Position numbers and translations under genes: made by a program | Notes under the pieces: model-generated | The model's input: the letters and a program-made list of their open reading frames with translations, nothing else | Told to the model about the DNA's origin: nothing | Database searches by the model: none | Origin: Shewanella ulleungensis | GTDB lineage: Bacteria > Pseudomonadota > Gammaproteobacteria > Enterobacterales > Shewanellaceae | Length of the DNA: 64,000 nucleotides | Direction: 5' to 3' | Assembly (NCBI RefSeq): GCF_014648315.1 | Contig: NZ_BMQW01000001.1 | Coordinates: 682,001-746,000, forward strand | Part shown: positions 1 to 10,089 of the stretch, piece after piece | Layout: each line of letters starts with the position of its first letter | Numbering within the stretch: position 1 is the first letter of the stretch

Positions 1-473
1 GCAGCTCATGTTCTAAAAACTTTGGCTTATACCGTGAACGTATTGGCGCTTGTTCAATTGTCGCTAAAGACAGTGCTACTGCGGATATCGCTCAATCGGT
101 TTTACTCTATGTGATTCGTTGTATTTACTCTATGCCACCTGCACATGGCGCAGCCATTGTTGAAACCATTTTAGGCACCCCTGCCCTTAAACAGCAATGG
201 TTAATCGAGCTCAAAGAAATGCGCGACCGGATTAACGGTAACCGTGAAATGCTCGTTAATCAGCTTATTGCTAACGGTGTAGATCGCGATTTTAGTTTCA
301 TTGCCCGTCAAAAAGGTATGTTCTCATTTTTAGGGGTTAACCCTGAACAAGTTGCGACACTTAAACAGCAATACAGTGTTTATATGGTCGGTTCAAGCCG
401 CATTAGCATCGCCGGCATTAGCGAAGCAAACGTGGATTATCTTGCTAAATCAATTGCAGCGGTTATTAAATAA
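1..473 (+). CDS. aspartate/aromatic aminotransferase, C-terminal part
   Basis: Partial gene; its start lies before the window and the frame is open from base 3. The fragment begins with SSCSKNFGLYRERIGA, which is the PLP-lysine motif of class I aspartate/aromatic aminotransferases (AspC/TyrB). The Schiff-base lysine is encoded at 15-17. The family moves the amino group between aspartate or aromatic amino acids and 2-oxoglutarate in the cytoplasm. About 156 residues of a usual ~397 are present, and the conserved C-terminal stretch (SSRISIAGI, then the final helix) is intact. AspC and TyrB cannot be told apart from this part. A perfect hairpin terminator follows the stop codon. Confidence 0.93.
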   Translation, partial: SSCSKNFGLYRERIGACSIVAKDSATADIAQSVLLYVIRCIYSMPPAHGAAIVETILGTPALKQQWLIELKEMRDRINGNREMLVNQLIANGVDRDFSFIARQKGMFSFLGVNPEQVATLKQQYSVYMVGSSRISIAGISEANVDYLAKSIAAVIK

Positions 474-499
474 CTACGCATAGCTTTTTGTTCCTACAC

Positions 500-531
500 G
501 AAGGCCGACTCACTTGAGTCGGCCTTCTGTT
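500..531. terminator. bidirectional intrinsic terminator
   Basis: A 13-bp perfect stem (500-512 with 515-527) is rich in GGCC. It lies between the convergent aminotransferase (plus) and flavoprotein (minus) genes and can serve both. The U-run is short on both sides. Confidence 0.75.
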
Positions 532-557
532 ATTACATTGTATATTGTCTCATTTGG

Positions 558-2339
558 TTAACTAAAATTTGGCCAACTATCAAAAGGCTGTTTTTCTAAC
601 ACCATGTTGCCTTTTTCATCTTTAGAGATGTTTATCCACGCTTGCCAGTTTTCATAATCAATGTCTGGACAATCTAAACGATAATGACTACAACGACTTT
701 CTGTACGCATAATGGATGCTTTGAGTTTCATCTCTGCGGTGATGATCATATTTTCAGTTTCGTGAGCTAAGCGCAGCGCATGTAAATCATCCGCCATTAA
801 CATAGGTACATGATGTTCGTTGAGCTCCTCTACATACGCTAACGCTGCTTGCATCATGCGGTCTTTTTTAATGTAAAGTACAAAATTAGGGATCATCACA
901 CCTTGTAACACCTGAGTCACCCATGCAGGACTATATCCACGTTTACGCTTTAATGGTGCCAAAATTTGCTGGTTAACTAAAGCCAGATATTGTTCAGATA
1001 CGTCCATCTTACTCGCCATACCTAAACTCTCATTTGCCGCAGCAGCCCCTGCTATCGCACCTTGTACTGCAGAGCCAGCCAATGACGATCCTATTTGGGT
1101 ATAAATGCCACCGGACATATAAGAACCTAGGGCATCACCTGCAGCATATAAACCTGGAATAGTCGATAAACCTTGGGCATTGATTGGCACAAGACCTTCA
1201 GATTTATGGATTGCCATCCCGGCACTCGAGCCGCCTACTTGTTCACCGCCCATACCCGGTGGACCAGAATGGCCTTTACTTGACACTAAACTACGTAGAA
1301 AACCTTCTTCTGGTGGTTTAGGTGGTGGACCTGATTGTTTAAATGCTTCTGGCACAAATGGCCCAGTAGGAAACGCTTCTAGCTTACTTACAACTTGTTG
1401 CTTAGGTATCTCTCCTGGGCGTTGAGGCCTTGGTGGCATCATCATAACGGGCGCGCCCTGAGTGTACGCTTGATAATTCATATCTACACCCAAGTGATGA
1501 TTTATTTGCGCAGACGTAATTGACGGCTTCTCTTCAATTTGACCATGCCAATTATCGTAACTTGACCCAGAGTTTTTAGCCGAACCAGGATGACCATCAT
1601 TCCATTCTTTACCGGTGACTTTTGCACCAATTTTATAAGCCATGATGGTGCCGTCATGGGTTAAGTCGCATACCGGAAATCCATTGGGTTTAAACCCTCC
1701 TGCGCCGGTGCATAACACCACGGTTTTTGCATGATAATGCACAATTTTTTGCGCATCTAAACTAAACCCTGATGCGCCAACAACACGGCCATCTTGTTTG
1801 AGTAGATGAGTGATCATTATGCGCTCTTCAATAGCGATGTTACGTTCAGTTAGTGGTTTCATAAAACTGTGGTGATAAAGTGGTGAATCAAAGAAGCCCC
1901 AAGCCTTTAATTCCTGTACTCGAGCATGAGAATGCTCTGCTAATTGACGAGTAAATACAGGATTGTTCGTTTGTATGGCTGACTCAGTTACTTTGGCAAC
2001 GAACTCGTCAATACTGATCTTGGCATTGGTTTTGTCGTAACTAAAAATACCTTTTGCAAAAGGAGTTAACCCTGAGCTGCCCACACGACCTTTAGAAACC
2101 ATAAGCACATTAGACCCAGCATCGTGAGCTTTAACTGCCGCAAACACACCGGCCATACCGCCACCAATGACCAATACATCAAGATGACGGTTTTCAATAT
2201 TAAAATCATTACTGTCAATTTTAGGTTTGTTTTCTTGAGCGGGTGCATCAAACGAAATATTGGCTAATGCTGCGGCACCAGCAATTCCACCTGCAATACC
2301 AATAAACTGACGACGCGATAAGTTAGCTTTAGGATCCAT
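558..2339 (-). CDS. Tat-exported FAD flavoprotein, fumarate reductase/AprA-like
   Basis: 593 residues. The N-terminus has a twin-arginine signal (SRRQFIGIAGG, arginines 9-10), a hydrophobic segment and a likely cleavage after APA (about residue 34), so the protein should be periplasmic. A dinucleotide-binding motif follows (VLVIGGGMAGVFAA, about 59-72). The second FAD contact (GLYAAGDALG) and the C-terminal RTESRCSHYR block are typical of the fumarate reductase/succinate dehydrogenase/APS reductase flavoprotein superfamily. The usual RxESRG carries Cys in place of Gly. Two proline-rich stretches (MMMPPRPQRP and SGPPPKPPEE) interrupt the middle. There is no haem or FMN-binding domain, unlike the known Shewanella periplasmic fumarate and urocanate reductases. 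The start was set at ATG 2339 because GGAGG lies 5 nt upstream; ATG 2342 is only 2 nt from it. It is the last gene of an operon with the ferredoxin and membrane reductase. The substrate cannot be read from the sequence. Confidence 0.85.
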   Translation of the reverse strand: MDPKANLSRRQFIGIAGGIAGAAALANISFDAPAQENKPKIDSNDFNIENRHLDVLVIGGGMAGVFAAVKAHDAGSNVLMVSKGRVGSSGLTPFAKGIFSYDKTNAKISIDEFVAKVTESAIQTNNPVFTRQLAEHSHARVQELKAWGFFDSPLYHHSFMKPLTERNIAIEERIMITHLLKQDGRVVGASGFSLDAQKIVHYHAKTVVLCTGAGGFKPNGFPVCDLTHDGTIMAYKIGAKVTGKEWNDGHPGSAKNSGSSYDNWHGQIEEKPSITSAQINHHLGVDMNYQAYTQGAPVMMMPPRPQRPGEIPKQQVVSKLEAFPTGPFVPEAFKQSGPPPKPPEEGFLRSLVSSKGHSGPPGMGGEQVGGSSAGMAIHKSEGLVPINAQGLSTIPGLYAAGDALGSYMSGGIYTQIGSSLAGSAVQGAIAGAAAANESLGMASKMDVSEQYLALVNQQILAPLKRKRGYSPAWVTQVLQGVMIPNFVLYIKKDRMMQAALAYVEELNEHHVPMLMADDLHALRLAHETENMIITAEMKLKASIMRTESRCSHYRLDCPDIDYENWQAWINISKDEKGNMVLEKQPFDSWPNFS

Positions 2340-2341
2340 CA

Positions 2342-2557
2342 TTACCTCCAAGAAACCATAACAGGAATACTTTTATCAGGCGTTATTGTGATAGCCCCTA
2401 CAGGGCAATACAGCCTACATAAATGACAGATTTGACAATCTTCCGGATAACGTATTTCTGCTTTATTTGTCAATTTATTCATATGGATAACATCAGTTGG
2501 GCAACTTTTAACGCAAGCCTCACAACCAATGCATCCTGAAATTTGTTTAATTGGCAT
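2342..2557 (-). CDS. 2x[4Fe-4S] ferredoxin
   Basis: 71 residues with two CxxCxxCxxxCP clusters (Cys 9, 12, 15, 19 and 41, 44, 47, 51), each expected to hold a [4Fe-4S] centre. No signal peptide or membrane segment is visible. The good SD (AGGAG) overlaps the stop region of the upstream reductase gene. The stop codon lies 2 nt before the ATG chosen for the flavoprotein, so the three genes look translationally coupled. The small size and the place beside an APS-reductase-like flavoprotein recall an AprB-type electron-transfer partner. Partnership with the flavoprotein is inferred from gene order. Confidence 0.9.
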   Translation of the reverse strand: MPIKQISGCIGCEACVKSCPTDVIHMNKLTNKAEIRYPEDCQICHLCRLYCPVGAITITPDKSIPVMVSWR

Positions 2558-2566
2558 GCTGCGCTC

Positions 2567-3967
2567 CTAAAAAGCAAGTTGTTCAAAATTGATTTGCGGC
2601 TGAGTAATGCCTAACTTGTGTAAATGTACTGTCGTTGCAGAAATCATCCCTTTTGGCCCACATAGATAAAACGTCCATTGTGATTCTTTTCCTGGTGTCA
2701 TCGTGGCATTGATGAGCGTTTGATTTATCAATCCAGGGACAAGATAACCCGGTAAGGTTTCATCATGTACATTTAGCTGTTCACATATGAGCTGCACTTT
2801 AAAATCGGTCATTGTTTTTTCAAGCTCAATTAACTCATCGACATACACCATGCGTGCAGGGTTATGGTTAGCATAAAGAAGCCGAATAACTCGTGGGTCA
2901 TGTTGCATTGCGAGTTGGCGCAACAGGCTTAGTATCGGCGCAATCCCAGCTCCGCCAGCTATTAAGGTAATGCCGCTGGCAAGTTGACTTTGATCTAACG
3001 TCATACTCCCGTATGGACCATCAACGTACACGGTTTGACCTGCAGTTAATTGATCAAGTGATGAGGTATAATCTCCAAGCTCTCTGATAATAAAGCCTAA
3101 TTGACCTTGCTCTTTACCAGCCACAATTGAAAATGGGTGTTGCTCAAAGCTATATGGGTTACCCGTCGTATTGATCCACACAAATTGCCCAGGTTGATAT
3201 GCCAAACGATTTGAGGTGATCGGCGCTATATTAACTTGCCAATCACACTCATTGATTTTTTCAACATAAGAGATGGCATAAGGGCGCTGCTTAATTAAAT
3301 ATGGTTTAATCAGATAGTTGTAAACAATTAACAACATAGAGACGGTATATAATAGCCACCAAATTACATTAAATTGTTGATAATACTGGCCATGACTTCC
3401 CACTGTGGTGATATGCAATGTCGCAAGTGTGGCGATAATACTAAACCCAATCACATGCAAAGCTCGCCAGGTTTCATATTGGATATTGAGCTTATCTTTA
3501 AAAACCGACATCAATACCCATACAACCATTGTTAACCAAGCCAGAAGTCCTGTTAGTAAATGGGGTGACGTGATTGAATTCACTAGGCTGACACTGAAGT
3601 CGTCAAACGACATCAGTGCTTTGGGCAGCAAGATGAGTATTGGGTGTAAGAAAAAGAATATGCCTAAATATTGTCCAAGCTGTTTGTGCTTGGTGATACC
3701 CCAGTCAATATTGGCAAACAAAGGTAATTGCTTGATCCGGCCCGCTAGCGGGAACTGCATAAAAAACACACTCATTGCAAGTAAGTTAAGTGCGCTCAAT
3801 ATACTGGTATAAAGACCTTCAATTTCCATACCTAACAGTTGTGCGATAACAACCGGCACGAGCACGACAGCGAGATAAGCCACTGCCAACTTGGTTCTTT
3901 TAGGTAATGATAATGGGTTAATACCGGCCTTAAAGGTAGGCGTTTTTGTTGCTGTTGGGGTGGTCAT
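2567..3967 (-). CDS. ferric-reductase-like cytochrome b fused to FAD/NAD(P)H reductase
   Basis: 466 residues. The N-terminal half has about six hydrophobic segments of the ferric reductase-like/NOX/MsrQ type. Histidines in helices (FFFLHPILI, RALHVIGF, TLHITTVGSHG) are suited to bind two b haems. The C-terminal half (about 230-466) is a ferredoxin-NADP reductase-type module: HPFSIV for FAD, GGAGIAPILSLL for the nicotinamide nucleotide, and FYLCGPKGM near the end. The whole would carry electrons from cytosolic NAD(P)H through flavin and haem to the periplasmic face. It is the first gene of the operon; GGAG lies 7 nt before ATG 3967. NADH versus NADPH use cannot be decided. Confidence 0.88.
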   Translation of the reverse strand: MTTPTATKTPTFKAGINPLSLPKRTKLAVAYLAVVLVPVVIAQLLGMEIEGLYTSILSALNLLAMSVFFMQFPLAGRIKQLPLFANIDWGITKHKQLGQYLGIFFFLHPILILLPKALMSFDDFSVSLVNSITSPHLLTGLLAWLTMVVWVLMSVFKDKLNIQYETWRALHVIGFSIIATLATLHITTVGSHGQYYQQFNVIWWLLYTVSMLLIVYNYLIKPYLIKQRPYAISYVEKINECDWQVNIAPITSNRLAYQPGQFVWINTTGNPYSFEQHPFSIVAGKEQGQLGFIIRELGDYTSSLDQLTAGQTVYVDGPYGSMTLDQSQLASGITLIAGGAGIAPILSLLRQLAMQHDPRVIRLLYANHNPARMVYVDELIELEKTMTDFKVQLICEQLNVHDETLPGYLVPGLINQTLINATMTPGKESQWTFYLCGPKGMISATTVHLHKLGITQPQINFEQLAF

Positions 3968-4100
3968 TATTTGTCTCCATGAGTATCAAAACACCATATA
4001 GAGACTATAAAACTTATGCGGTTAAAAAGGGGTTAACGAACACGTATTTAAGCGTAAAACTATGCAAAGTTAAGTGATAAAAAATCCATATTTCGCAACA

Positions 4101-4153
4101 AAAAAAGATCCACAAGGGATCTTTTTTGATTTAACGCCTCAATAGAGGCGTTA
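4101..4153 (-). terminator. tandem hairpins ending the serC transcript
   Basis: Read on the minus strand, a 9-bp stem (4145-4153 with 4132-4140) is followed directly by an 11-bp stem (4117-4127 with 4101-4111) that ends in a run of U. The second is a standard intrinsic terminator. The first may be part of the same 3' structure. Confidence 0.8.
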
Positions 4154-4169
4154 ATAATGCTTACAACAA

Positions 4170-5261
4170 TTAAGCGTGTTGAGTGGCAAACTGGTTCATA
4201 AAGTTAACCAGTTTTTGTACGCCAGCTAATGGCATTGCATTGTAAATGCTAGCACGCATGCCGCCGACAATACGATGTCCCTTTAAGGCCACTAAACCTG
4301 CCTGCTCTGCTTGTTTTAAAAACTCACCATCAAGAGCGTCATTGACCAATTGGAACGTCACGTTCATGCGTGAGCGATTATGTGGGGCGACACCATTTTT
4401 ATAAAACGGATTTGAATCTATACAATCATACAATAAAGCCGCTTTTTGCTGATTGACCTCAGCCATCGCACTCACACCACCATTAGCTGCTAACCATGCA
4501 AAGACTTCTGAAGCTAAATACCATGCAAACGTTGGTGGTGTATTAAACATTGAGCCATGTTCAACAGCAACGCGATAATCCATGATTGACGATTGTGGTA
4601 ATGCAGGTAACTTAAGCATGTCGTCACGTACAATCACAATTGATAAGCCTGATGGACCAATATTTTTTTGTGCACCAGCATAAATAAGGCCATATTTACT
4701 GACATCGATGTCGTGCGACATAATCGTTGATGACAGATCGGCAACAACTGGCCATGGGCTATCTAGTTCTTCAAAAATTTCAATCCCATCAACCGTTTCA
4801 TTCGAGCAGTAATGCACGTAGCGGTAATCTTTGTCGATAGCATTGAGATCCGGTAAGTTAACTTGGTTTAATCCGTCAACTTTTTCAACAATATTGATAC
4901 TATCAATTTGGCTTTCACCCACTAATTTGTGTGCTTCGGTAACTGCAGCTGATGACCACTGGCCACTAACTAAATACAGTGCTCGACCGTTATCACCTAA
5001 AAAGTTGTTCACCACATTTGAAAACTGAGCGCGGCCGCCACCGTGCATAAAAAGCACATGGTAGTTTTTAGGAATGTTCATTAACTGGCGCAAGGTCACT
5101 TCCGCTTGCTCAGTTAGCGCTATAAATTCTTTACTACGGTGACTGATTTCCATTACGGAAACGCCAAGGCCATTCCAATCAATTAATTCCTGTTGTGCTT
5201 TTTGCATCACAGCTTGAGGTAACATCGCAGGACCCGCACAGAAATTATAAATCGCGCTCAC
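4170..5261 (-). CDS. serC: phosphoserine aminotransferase
   Basis: 363 residues, about the usual length. It converts 3-phosphohydroxypyruvate and glutamate to phosphoserine in serine synthesis and also serves pyridoxal phosphate synthesis. The N-terminus [14 protein letters not shown] matches the family start. HGGGRAQF forms part of the cofactor phosphate site, and [12 protein letters not shown] carries the PLP lysine. GTG 5261 was taken as the start because AAGGAG (5268-5273) lies 6 nt upstream; a TTG at 5267 abuts the SD and is unlikely. It lies downstream of gyrA on the same strand but behind gyrA's own terminator, so it probably has its own promoter. Confidence 0.96.
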   Translation of the reverse strand: MSAIYNFCAGPAMLPQAVMQKAQQELIDWNGLGVSVMEISHRSKEFIALTEQAEVTLRQLMNIPKNYHVLFMHGGGRAQFSNVVNNFLGDNGRALYLVSGQWSSAAVTEAHKLVGESQIDSINIVEKVDGLNQVNLPDLNAIDKDYRYVHYCSNETVDGIEIFEELDSPWPVVADLSSTIMSHDIDVSKYGLIYAGAQKNIGPSGLSIVIVRDDMLKLPALPQSSIMDYRVAVEHGSMFNTPPTFAWYLASEVFAWLAANGGVSAMAEVNQQKAALLYDCIDSNPFYKNGVAPHNRSRMNVTFQLVNDALDGEFLKQAEQAGLVALKGHRIVGGMRASIYNAMPLAGVQKLVNFMNQFATQHA

Positions 5262-5425
5262 AGACAACTCCTTGACTCAGTTTATATTCATATCAATCAG
5301 ATTAACTCTCTGAACTGCTCAGATAATTCATATGATTGATATCATCATGTTTAGCCGTTAATACTAAGGACTTTATTTGCTGTTGAATAGGCCTTTATTT
5401 GCCTATTTTGATGAATAATTTTCCG

Positions 5426-5457
5426 CAAAATAAAACGAGCGCCATTAGGCGCCCGTT
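5426..5457 (-). terminator. intrinsic terminator of gyrA
   Basis: On the minus strand, AACGGGCGCC and GGCGCTCGTT (5448-5457 with 5434-5443) pair with one G-U. A 4-nt loop separates them and a U-rich tail follows. Confidence 0.85.
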
Positions 5458-5484
5458 ATTAATGTGATTTAGCTAACTGACAGG

Positions 5485-8208
5485 TTATTCCTGCTCGTCA
5501 GACTCTGCATCATCTTCTACTTCAGAACTTGCAGACTCAACCGTTTCACCTTCGGCAACTTCGCCGTCGATGATATCAGCAGGCACGATTACATTGCCTT
5601 CTTCATCTAGCAACTCTTCAGTTTGAATTTCTTCAATACGTTGCAAGCCAACGACTTTCTCGTCATCTGCAGTACGGATGATGGTCACACCTTGAGTATT
5701 ACGACCAATAATTGATACGCCTTCAGCAGGCGTACGAACAAGTGTACCTTTATCACTAATAAGCATGATTTCGTCGAAATCACCGACTTGAACGGCACCA
5801 ACAACCGAACCATTACGTTCGCTCACTTTAATCGATACAACACCTTTAGTGCCACGGCTCTTAGCAGGATATTCACTTAGTTCAGTACGCTTGCCATAAC
5901 CGTTTTCAGTTACCGTTAAGATTGCGCCATCACCTTTAGGAACAATCAACGAAACCACTTTCTGGCCGTCTTCAAGCTTAATACCACGAACACCTGTTGC
6001 TGTACGGCCCATTGGACGCAATGCAATAACTTCTTCGCCAGTTTCAGCATCAATCTTCACTTCACCGGTTTCAGAGTCACGTGCTTTCTCGTTAAAGCGA
6101 ACCACTTTACCTTCGTTAGAGAACAACATGATGTCGTCACTGCCTTCAGTGATATCAACACCTATCAGCTGATCGCCCTCTTTCAAATTAACGGCAATAA
6201 TGCCGTTAGCACGTGGGTTGCTATAAGCTGTTAATGCTGTTTTCTTCACGGTACCGTGTGCAGTCGCCATGATGATAAATTTATCATCAGCGTATTCACG
6301 CACTGGCAAGATTGCAGTAATGCGTTCACCGTCAGACAGTGGTAATAAGTTAACAATTGGGCGACCACGAGCGGTACGGCTTGCAAGCGGTAATTGATAC
6401 ACTTTTAACCAATACATTTTACCAAAGTCAGAGAAGCACAAAATGGTATCATGAGTGTTAGCAACTAGTAGTTTTTCAACGAAATCTTCATCTTTTACTT
6501 TTGTCGCAGCTTTGCCTTTACCACCACGGCGCTGTGCTTGGTAATCAGACAATACTTGGTACTTGGCATAACCTAAGTGCGACAATGTCACCACAACGTC
6601 TTCTTCATTGATTAAGTCCTCAAGACTCATATCAATTTCATTAGCGTTGATAATAGTGCGACGTTCGTCACCGTATTGTTCAAGAATTTCTTCTAATTCT
6701 TCTTTAATGACTTCCATTAAACGTTCTGGACTGCGAAGAATTAATAATAATGCAGCGATAACAACTAATAACTCTTCGTATTCAGCTAAAATCTTGTCAT
6801 GCTCTAAACCGGTTAAACGGTGTAAACGTAACTCAAGAATCGCTTGCGCTTGTTGTTCTGTAAGGTAGTACTTGCCGTCACGGATACCATATTCTGGCTC
6901 CAACCACTCTGGACGTGCAGCATCATCGCCTGCTTTTTCAAGCATGCCTTTTACATGGCCTAACTCCCAACCTTCAGCGACTAACTTAAGTTTAGCTTCA
7001 GCAGGTGTTGGTGATGCTTTAATTAACGCAATAATTGGGTCTATGTTAGCAAGAGCTATAGCAAGAGCTTCAAGGATATGGGCACGTTCACGCGCTTTGC
7101 GCAATTCAAACACGGTACGGCGCGTTACCACTTCACGACGGTGAAGAATAAAGCACTCTAGCATTTCTTTAAGGTTAAACAATTTAGGCTGACCATTCGT
7201 CAATGCCACCATGTTAATACCAAAAGAACACTGCATTTGTGTTTGAGCATATAAGTTGTTTAACACAACCTCGCCCACTTCACCGCGTTTGATTTCAATA
7301 ACAATACGCATACCGTCTTTATCGGACTCGTCGCGTAGGCCACTGATGCCTTCAATTTTTTTGTCTTTAACTAGCTCGGCAATTTTTTCAATCAACCTGG
7401 CTTTGTTAACTTGATAAGGAATTTCATGAACAATAATGCGCTCACGGCCATTCTCTTCAGTTTCAACTTCGGCTTTTGAACGCATAACAGCACGTCCACG
7501 ACCCGTGTTGTATGCATCAATAATACCTTTACGGCCATTGATAGATGCTGCTGTTGGGAAATCTGGGCCTGGAATGTATTCCATTAACTGTTCAATCGAC
7601 AAGCTTGGCTCTTCGATTAATGCTAAACAGCCTTTAACCACTTCAGTTAAGTTATGTGGTGGAATATTAGTGGCCATACCAACCGCAATACCTGACGACC
7701 CATTAATTAACAGGTTAGGTACACGTGTAGGTAATACAGCTGGAATAAATTCAGTACCATCGTAGTTAGGTACGAAATCAACGGTTTCTTTTTCAAGGTC
7801 GGCAAGCAACGAGTGCGCCAACTTCTTCATGCGGATTTCGGTATAACGCATTGCCGCTGCAGAGTCACCGTCGACCGAACCAAAGTTTCCTTGTCCGTCA
7901 ACTAGTGTGTAGCGAAGCGAGAAAGGCTGTGCCATACGTACAATTGTATCGTATACAGCGGTATCACCATGCGGGTGATACTTACCAATTACGTCACCAA
8001 CGACACGAGCGGATTTTTTATATGGTTTGTTCCAATCGTTTTTTAATTCGCTCATTGCGAACAATACGCGACGGTGAACAGGTTTTAAACCGTCACGGAC
8101 GTCAGGTAATGCACGACCTACAATTACACTCATGGCGTAATCAAGGTAAGAATTCTTAAGTTCGTCTTCGATATTAATTGGCGAAATAGATGATGCCAGA
8201 TCAGTCAT
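5485..8208 (-). CDS. gyrA: DNA gyrase subunit A
   Basis: 907 residues, slightly longer than the E. coli protein (875). It is the DNA-cleaving subunit of gyrase, which introduces negative supercoils with GyrB. The N-terminal breakage-reunion domain is nearly identical to E. coli; [10 protein letters not shown] holds the catalytic tyrosine (Tyr122). The quinolone-resistance region reads [10 protein letters not shown], with Thr at position 83 and Asp at 87. The C-terminal beta-pinwheel begins with the GyrA box QRRGGKG, and the protein ends in a strongly acidic tail. It is divergent from ubiG, as in E. coli. Confidence 0.98.
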   Translation of the reverse strand: MTDLASSISPINIEDELKNSYLDYAMSVIVGRALPDVRDGLKPVHRRVLFAMSELKNDWNKPYKKSARVVGDVIGKYHPHGDTAVYDTIVRMAQPFSLRYTLVDGQGNFGSVDGDSAAAMRYTEIRMKKLAHSLLADLEKETVDFVPNYDGTEFIPAVLPTRVPNLLINGSSGIAVGMATNIPPHNLTEVVKGCLALIEEPSLSIEQLMEYIPGPDFPTAASINGRKGIIDAYNTGRGRAVMRSKAEVETEENGRERIIVHEIPYQVNKARLIEKIAELVKDKKIEGISGLRDESDKDGMRIVIEIKRGEVGEVVLNNLYAQTQMQCSFGINMVALTNGQPKLFNLKEMLECFILHRREVVTRRTVFELRKARERAHILEALAIALANIDPIIALIKASPTPAEAKLKLVAEGWELGHVKGMLEKAGDDAARPEWLEPEYGIRDGKYYLTEQQAQAILELRLHRLTGLEHDKILAEYEELLVVIAALLLILRSPERLMEVIKEELEEILEQYGDERRTIINANEIDMSLEDLINEEDVVVTLSHLGYAKYQVLSDYQAQRRGGKGKAATKVKDEDFVEKLLVANTHDTILCFSDFGKMYWLKVYQLPLASRTARGRPIVNLLPLSDGERITAILPVREYADDKFIIMATAHGTVKKTALTAYSNPRANGIIAVNLKEGDQLIGVDITEGSDDIMLFSNEGKVVRFNEKARDSETGEVKIDAETGEEVIALRPMGRTATGVRGIKLEDGQKVVSLIVPKGDGAILTVTENGYGKRTELSEYPAKSRGTKGVVSIKVSERNGSVVGAVQVGDFDEIMLISDKGTLVRTPAEGVSIIGRNTQGVTIIRTADDEKVVGLQRIEEIQTEELLDEEGNVIVPADIIDGEVAEGETVESASSEVEDDAESDEQE

Positions 8209-8595
8209 AAACTGCGCGTTCCCCTAAAGTTAGCTGACAATAAATCTTCCATATTATTATCTAGCTTAAAAACGTGATTTGGCATTCTAACACAGATATT
8301 TAATGTCGCCAGAGCAAACACCAGCCAAATGCCCTCTACTGTATAAAAATTATAAAAAAGCTAATATTTTCAGCCAGCTTAGTTTAATGATCTACTAATA
8401 TATCGGCAATTTATGCTGACATAAAAGCCAAACTGCTGATGGTTTAAGCGCTTTGTATTATAAAAAATGTTCACACAAGTTCTAAACGGTGATTTTATAA
8501 GCAAAGCGAGGTCGCAAAAGCACAATGTTGACTACTATTCGTTAAGGTTATCGTTATAATAACCTCCATACATTATTAGACAGTTAGGTTAACTT
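8209..8595. other. gyrA-ubiG divergent intergenic region
   Basis: 387 bp, AT-rich, with no gene. It must hold the divergent gyrA and ubiG promoters. A perfect TATAAT lies at 8555-8560 upstream of ubiG, but no -35 was found at a normal distance from it. Confidence 0.6.
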
Positions 8596-9318
8596 ATGTC
8601 AGACGCTGAACAATCAACAGCCAATGTTGATCCGCATGAGATCGCAAAATTTGAAGCCATGGCACAAACCTGGTGGGATCTTAATGGCGAGTTCAAGCCA
8701 TTACATTTACTTAATCCACTGCGATTAAATTATATCGATCAGACCGCAGGTGGTGTGTTTGGTAAAAACGTATTAGATGTGGGATGCGGTGGTGGCATTT
8801 TATCTGAAAGCATGGCGCGTATTGGCGCTAACGTTGACGGTATCGACATGGGCACAGAACCATTAGAGATTGCCAAGTTACATGCTTTAGAAGCGGGTAT
8901 GAATGTAAATTACCTTAAAACCACAGCAGAAGATCACCGTGATACTCATCGAGAATATTATGATGTAGTCACCTGCATGGAAATGCTTGAGCATGTACCA
9001 GACCCACAATCTGTGGTTCAAGCGTGCTGCGACATGGTCAAACCTAATGGTTTTGTATTTTTCTCAACCATTAACCGCAATATGATGTCTTATCTGCAAA
9101 CCATTATTGGTGCCGAATACTTACTTAAAATGTTACCGATTGGTACTCATGACCATAGTAAGTTTATACGCCCTTCAGAGTTAATGGCACTTGTCGATAA
9201 CACCGACTTACTATGCAAAGATGCATTAGGTATTACTTACAATCCGCTGTCTGGTGTTTTTAAGTACACTGATAGTGTTGATGTAAACTACATGGTAGCC
9301 ACCCAGAAAGTCGATTAA
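8596..9318 (+). CDS. ubiG: ubiquinone biosynthesis O-methyltransferase UbiG
   Basis: 240 residues. It is a SAM-dependent methyltransferase that performs both O-methylations of ubiquinone synthesis. Near the N-terminus [19 protein letters not shown] is the UbiG signature. [16 protein letters not shown] (about 60-75) is the SAM-binding motif I, and [14 protein letters not shown] is motif II. Neighbour order gyrA-ubiG is conserved with E. coli. A strong hairpin follows the stop codon. Confidence 0.96.
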   Translation: MSDAEQSTANVDPHEIAKFEAMAQTWWDLNGEFKPLHLLNPLRLNYIDQTAGGVFGKNVLDVGCGGGILSESMARIGANVDGIDMGTEPLEIAKLHALEAGMNVNYLKTTAEDHRDTHREYYDVVTCMEMLEHVPDPQSVVQACCDMVKPNGFVFFSTINRNMMSYLQTIIGAEYLLKMLPIGTHDHSKFIRPSELMALVDNTDLLCKDALGITYNPLSGVFKYTDSVDVNYMVATQKVD

Positions 9319-9341
9319 ATTAGCTCAGATAATTACGAACA

Positions 9342-9376
9342 AAAGGCCGATAACCCCATGTGTTATCGGCCTTTCC
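9342..9376 (+). terminator. intrinsic terminator after ubiG
   Basis: A 13-bp perfect stem (9342-9354 with 9362-9374) with a 7-nt loop, followed by only a short U-run. Its loop contains an in-frame ATG (9358) for the next gene, which is one reason to reject that start. Confidence 0.75.
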
Positions 9377-9426
9377 TCCCAACTCATCTTCGCGACAGTT
9401 CGGCGCTTTCACAAGGAATTATTAAC

Positions 9427-10089
9427 GTGCATAAACAGGATATTAGCGGGGTCTTATTCGACCTTGATGGCACATTAGCAGATACCGCACCAGATTTAGT
9501 CCATGCACTCAATCTTAGTTTAGATGATGCAGGGTTTAGCGCTCAACCACTTGATAAAATGCGTCATGCTGCTTCGCACGGCAGTTTGTTCTTAGTTAAA
9601 ACAGCAATACCCGATGCCGATGAAGAACAGCAAGTGCTTATTCAACAAGGTTTATTACAGCACTACGGCCGTATCAATGGTGATCACAGTCGTTTATTTG
9701 ATAACTTGCCTGAACTACTCACGTTATTAGATCAACAAGGTATTCCGTATGGTGTAGTCACAAATAAACCTGCTCGCTTTGCTCGTCCACTTGTTGAAAA
9801 ACTCGGTCTCACAAATCAACTAAAAGCAATGATAAGTGGCGACAGCACCCGCTATGCAAAACCCCATACTGCACCGATGTTATTAGCAGCCCAACAAATT
9901 GCCACGCCACCTGAGCGTATTTTGTATTTAGGTGATGCTGAGCGCGACTTAGTTGCTGCCCACAATGCCAATATGCTTGGCGGTATTGCACTTTGGGGTT
10001 ACTTATCAGCGACAGATACACCAGATTTATGGCCATCAAAACACCAATTTTTACATGGCGCTTCACTTACTCAGTTTTTTACAGAATGA
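9427..10089 (+). CDS. HAD phosphatase, MupP/Gph-like
   Basis: 220 residues. It is a haloacid dehalogenase-fold phosphatase: motif I is LFDLDGTLADT with the nucleophilic Asp, motif II is VVTNKP, the motif III lysine is in YAKPHT, and motif IV is YLGDAERD. The family includes phosphoglycolate phosphatase (Gph) and N-acetylmuramate-6-phosphate phosphatase (MupP). MupP genes sit directly after ubiG in pseudomonads, so MupP is the better guess, but the substrate is not proven. GTG 9427 was chosen because AAGGA lies 9 nt upstream and the earlier ATG is inside the terminator loop. Confidence 0.85.
   Translation: MHKQDISGVLFDLDGTLADTAPDLVHALNLSLDDAGFSAQPLDKMRHAASHGSLFLVKTAIPDADEEQQVLIQQGLLQHYGRINGDHSRLFDNLPELLTLLDQQGIPYGVVTNKPARFARPLVEKLGLTNQLKAMISGDSTRYAKPHTAPMLLAAQQIATPPERILYLGDAERDLVAAHNANMLGGIALWGYLSATDTPDLWPSKHQFLHGASLTQFFTE

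Noticed and set aside
1180-1425. Plus-strand ORF inside the flavoprotein gene
   Set aside because: It is a shadow of the proline-rich coding region on the minus strand.
6608-7144. Plus-strand ORFs inside gyrA
   Set aside because: Antisense shadows; gyrA is well conserved on the other strand.
8528-8560. TTGACT...TATAAT promoter for ubiG
   Set aside because: The spacer is 21 bp, too long for a sigma-70 promoter; only the TATAAT is noted.
9358-9426. Upstream ATG start for the HAD phosphatase
   Set aside because: The ATG is in a terminator loop and has no SD; GTG 9427 has a good one.
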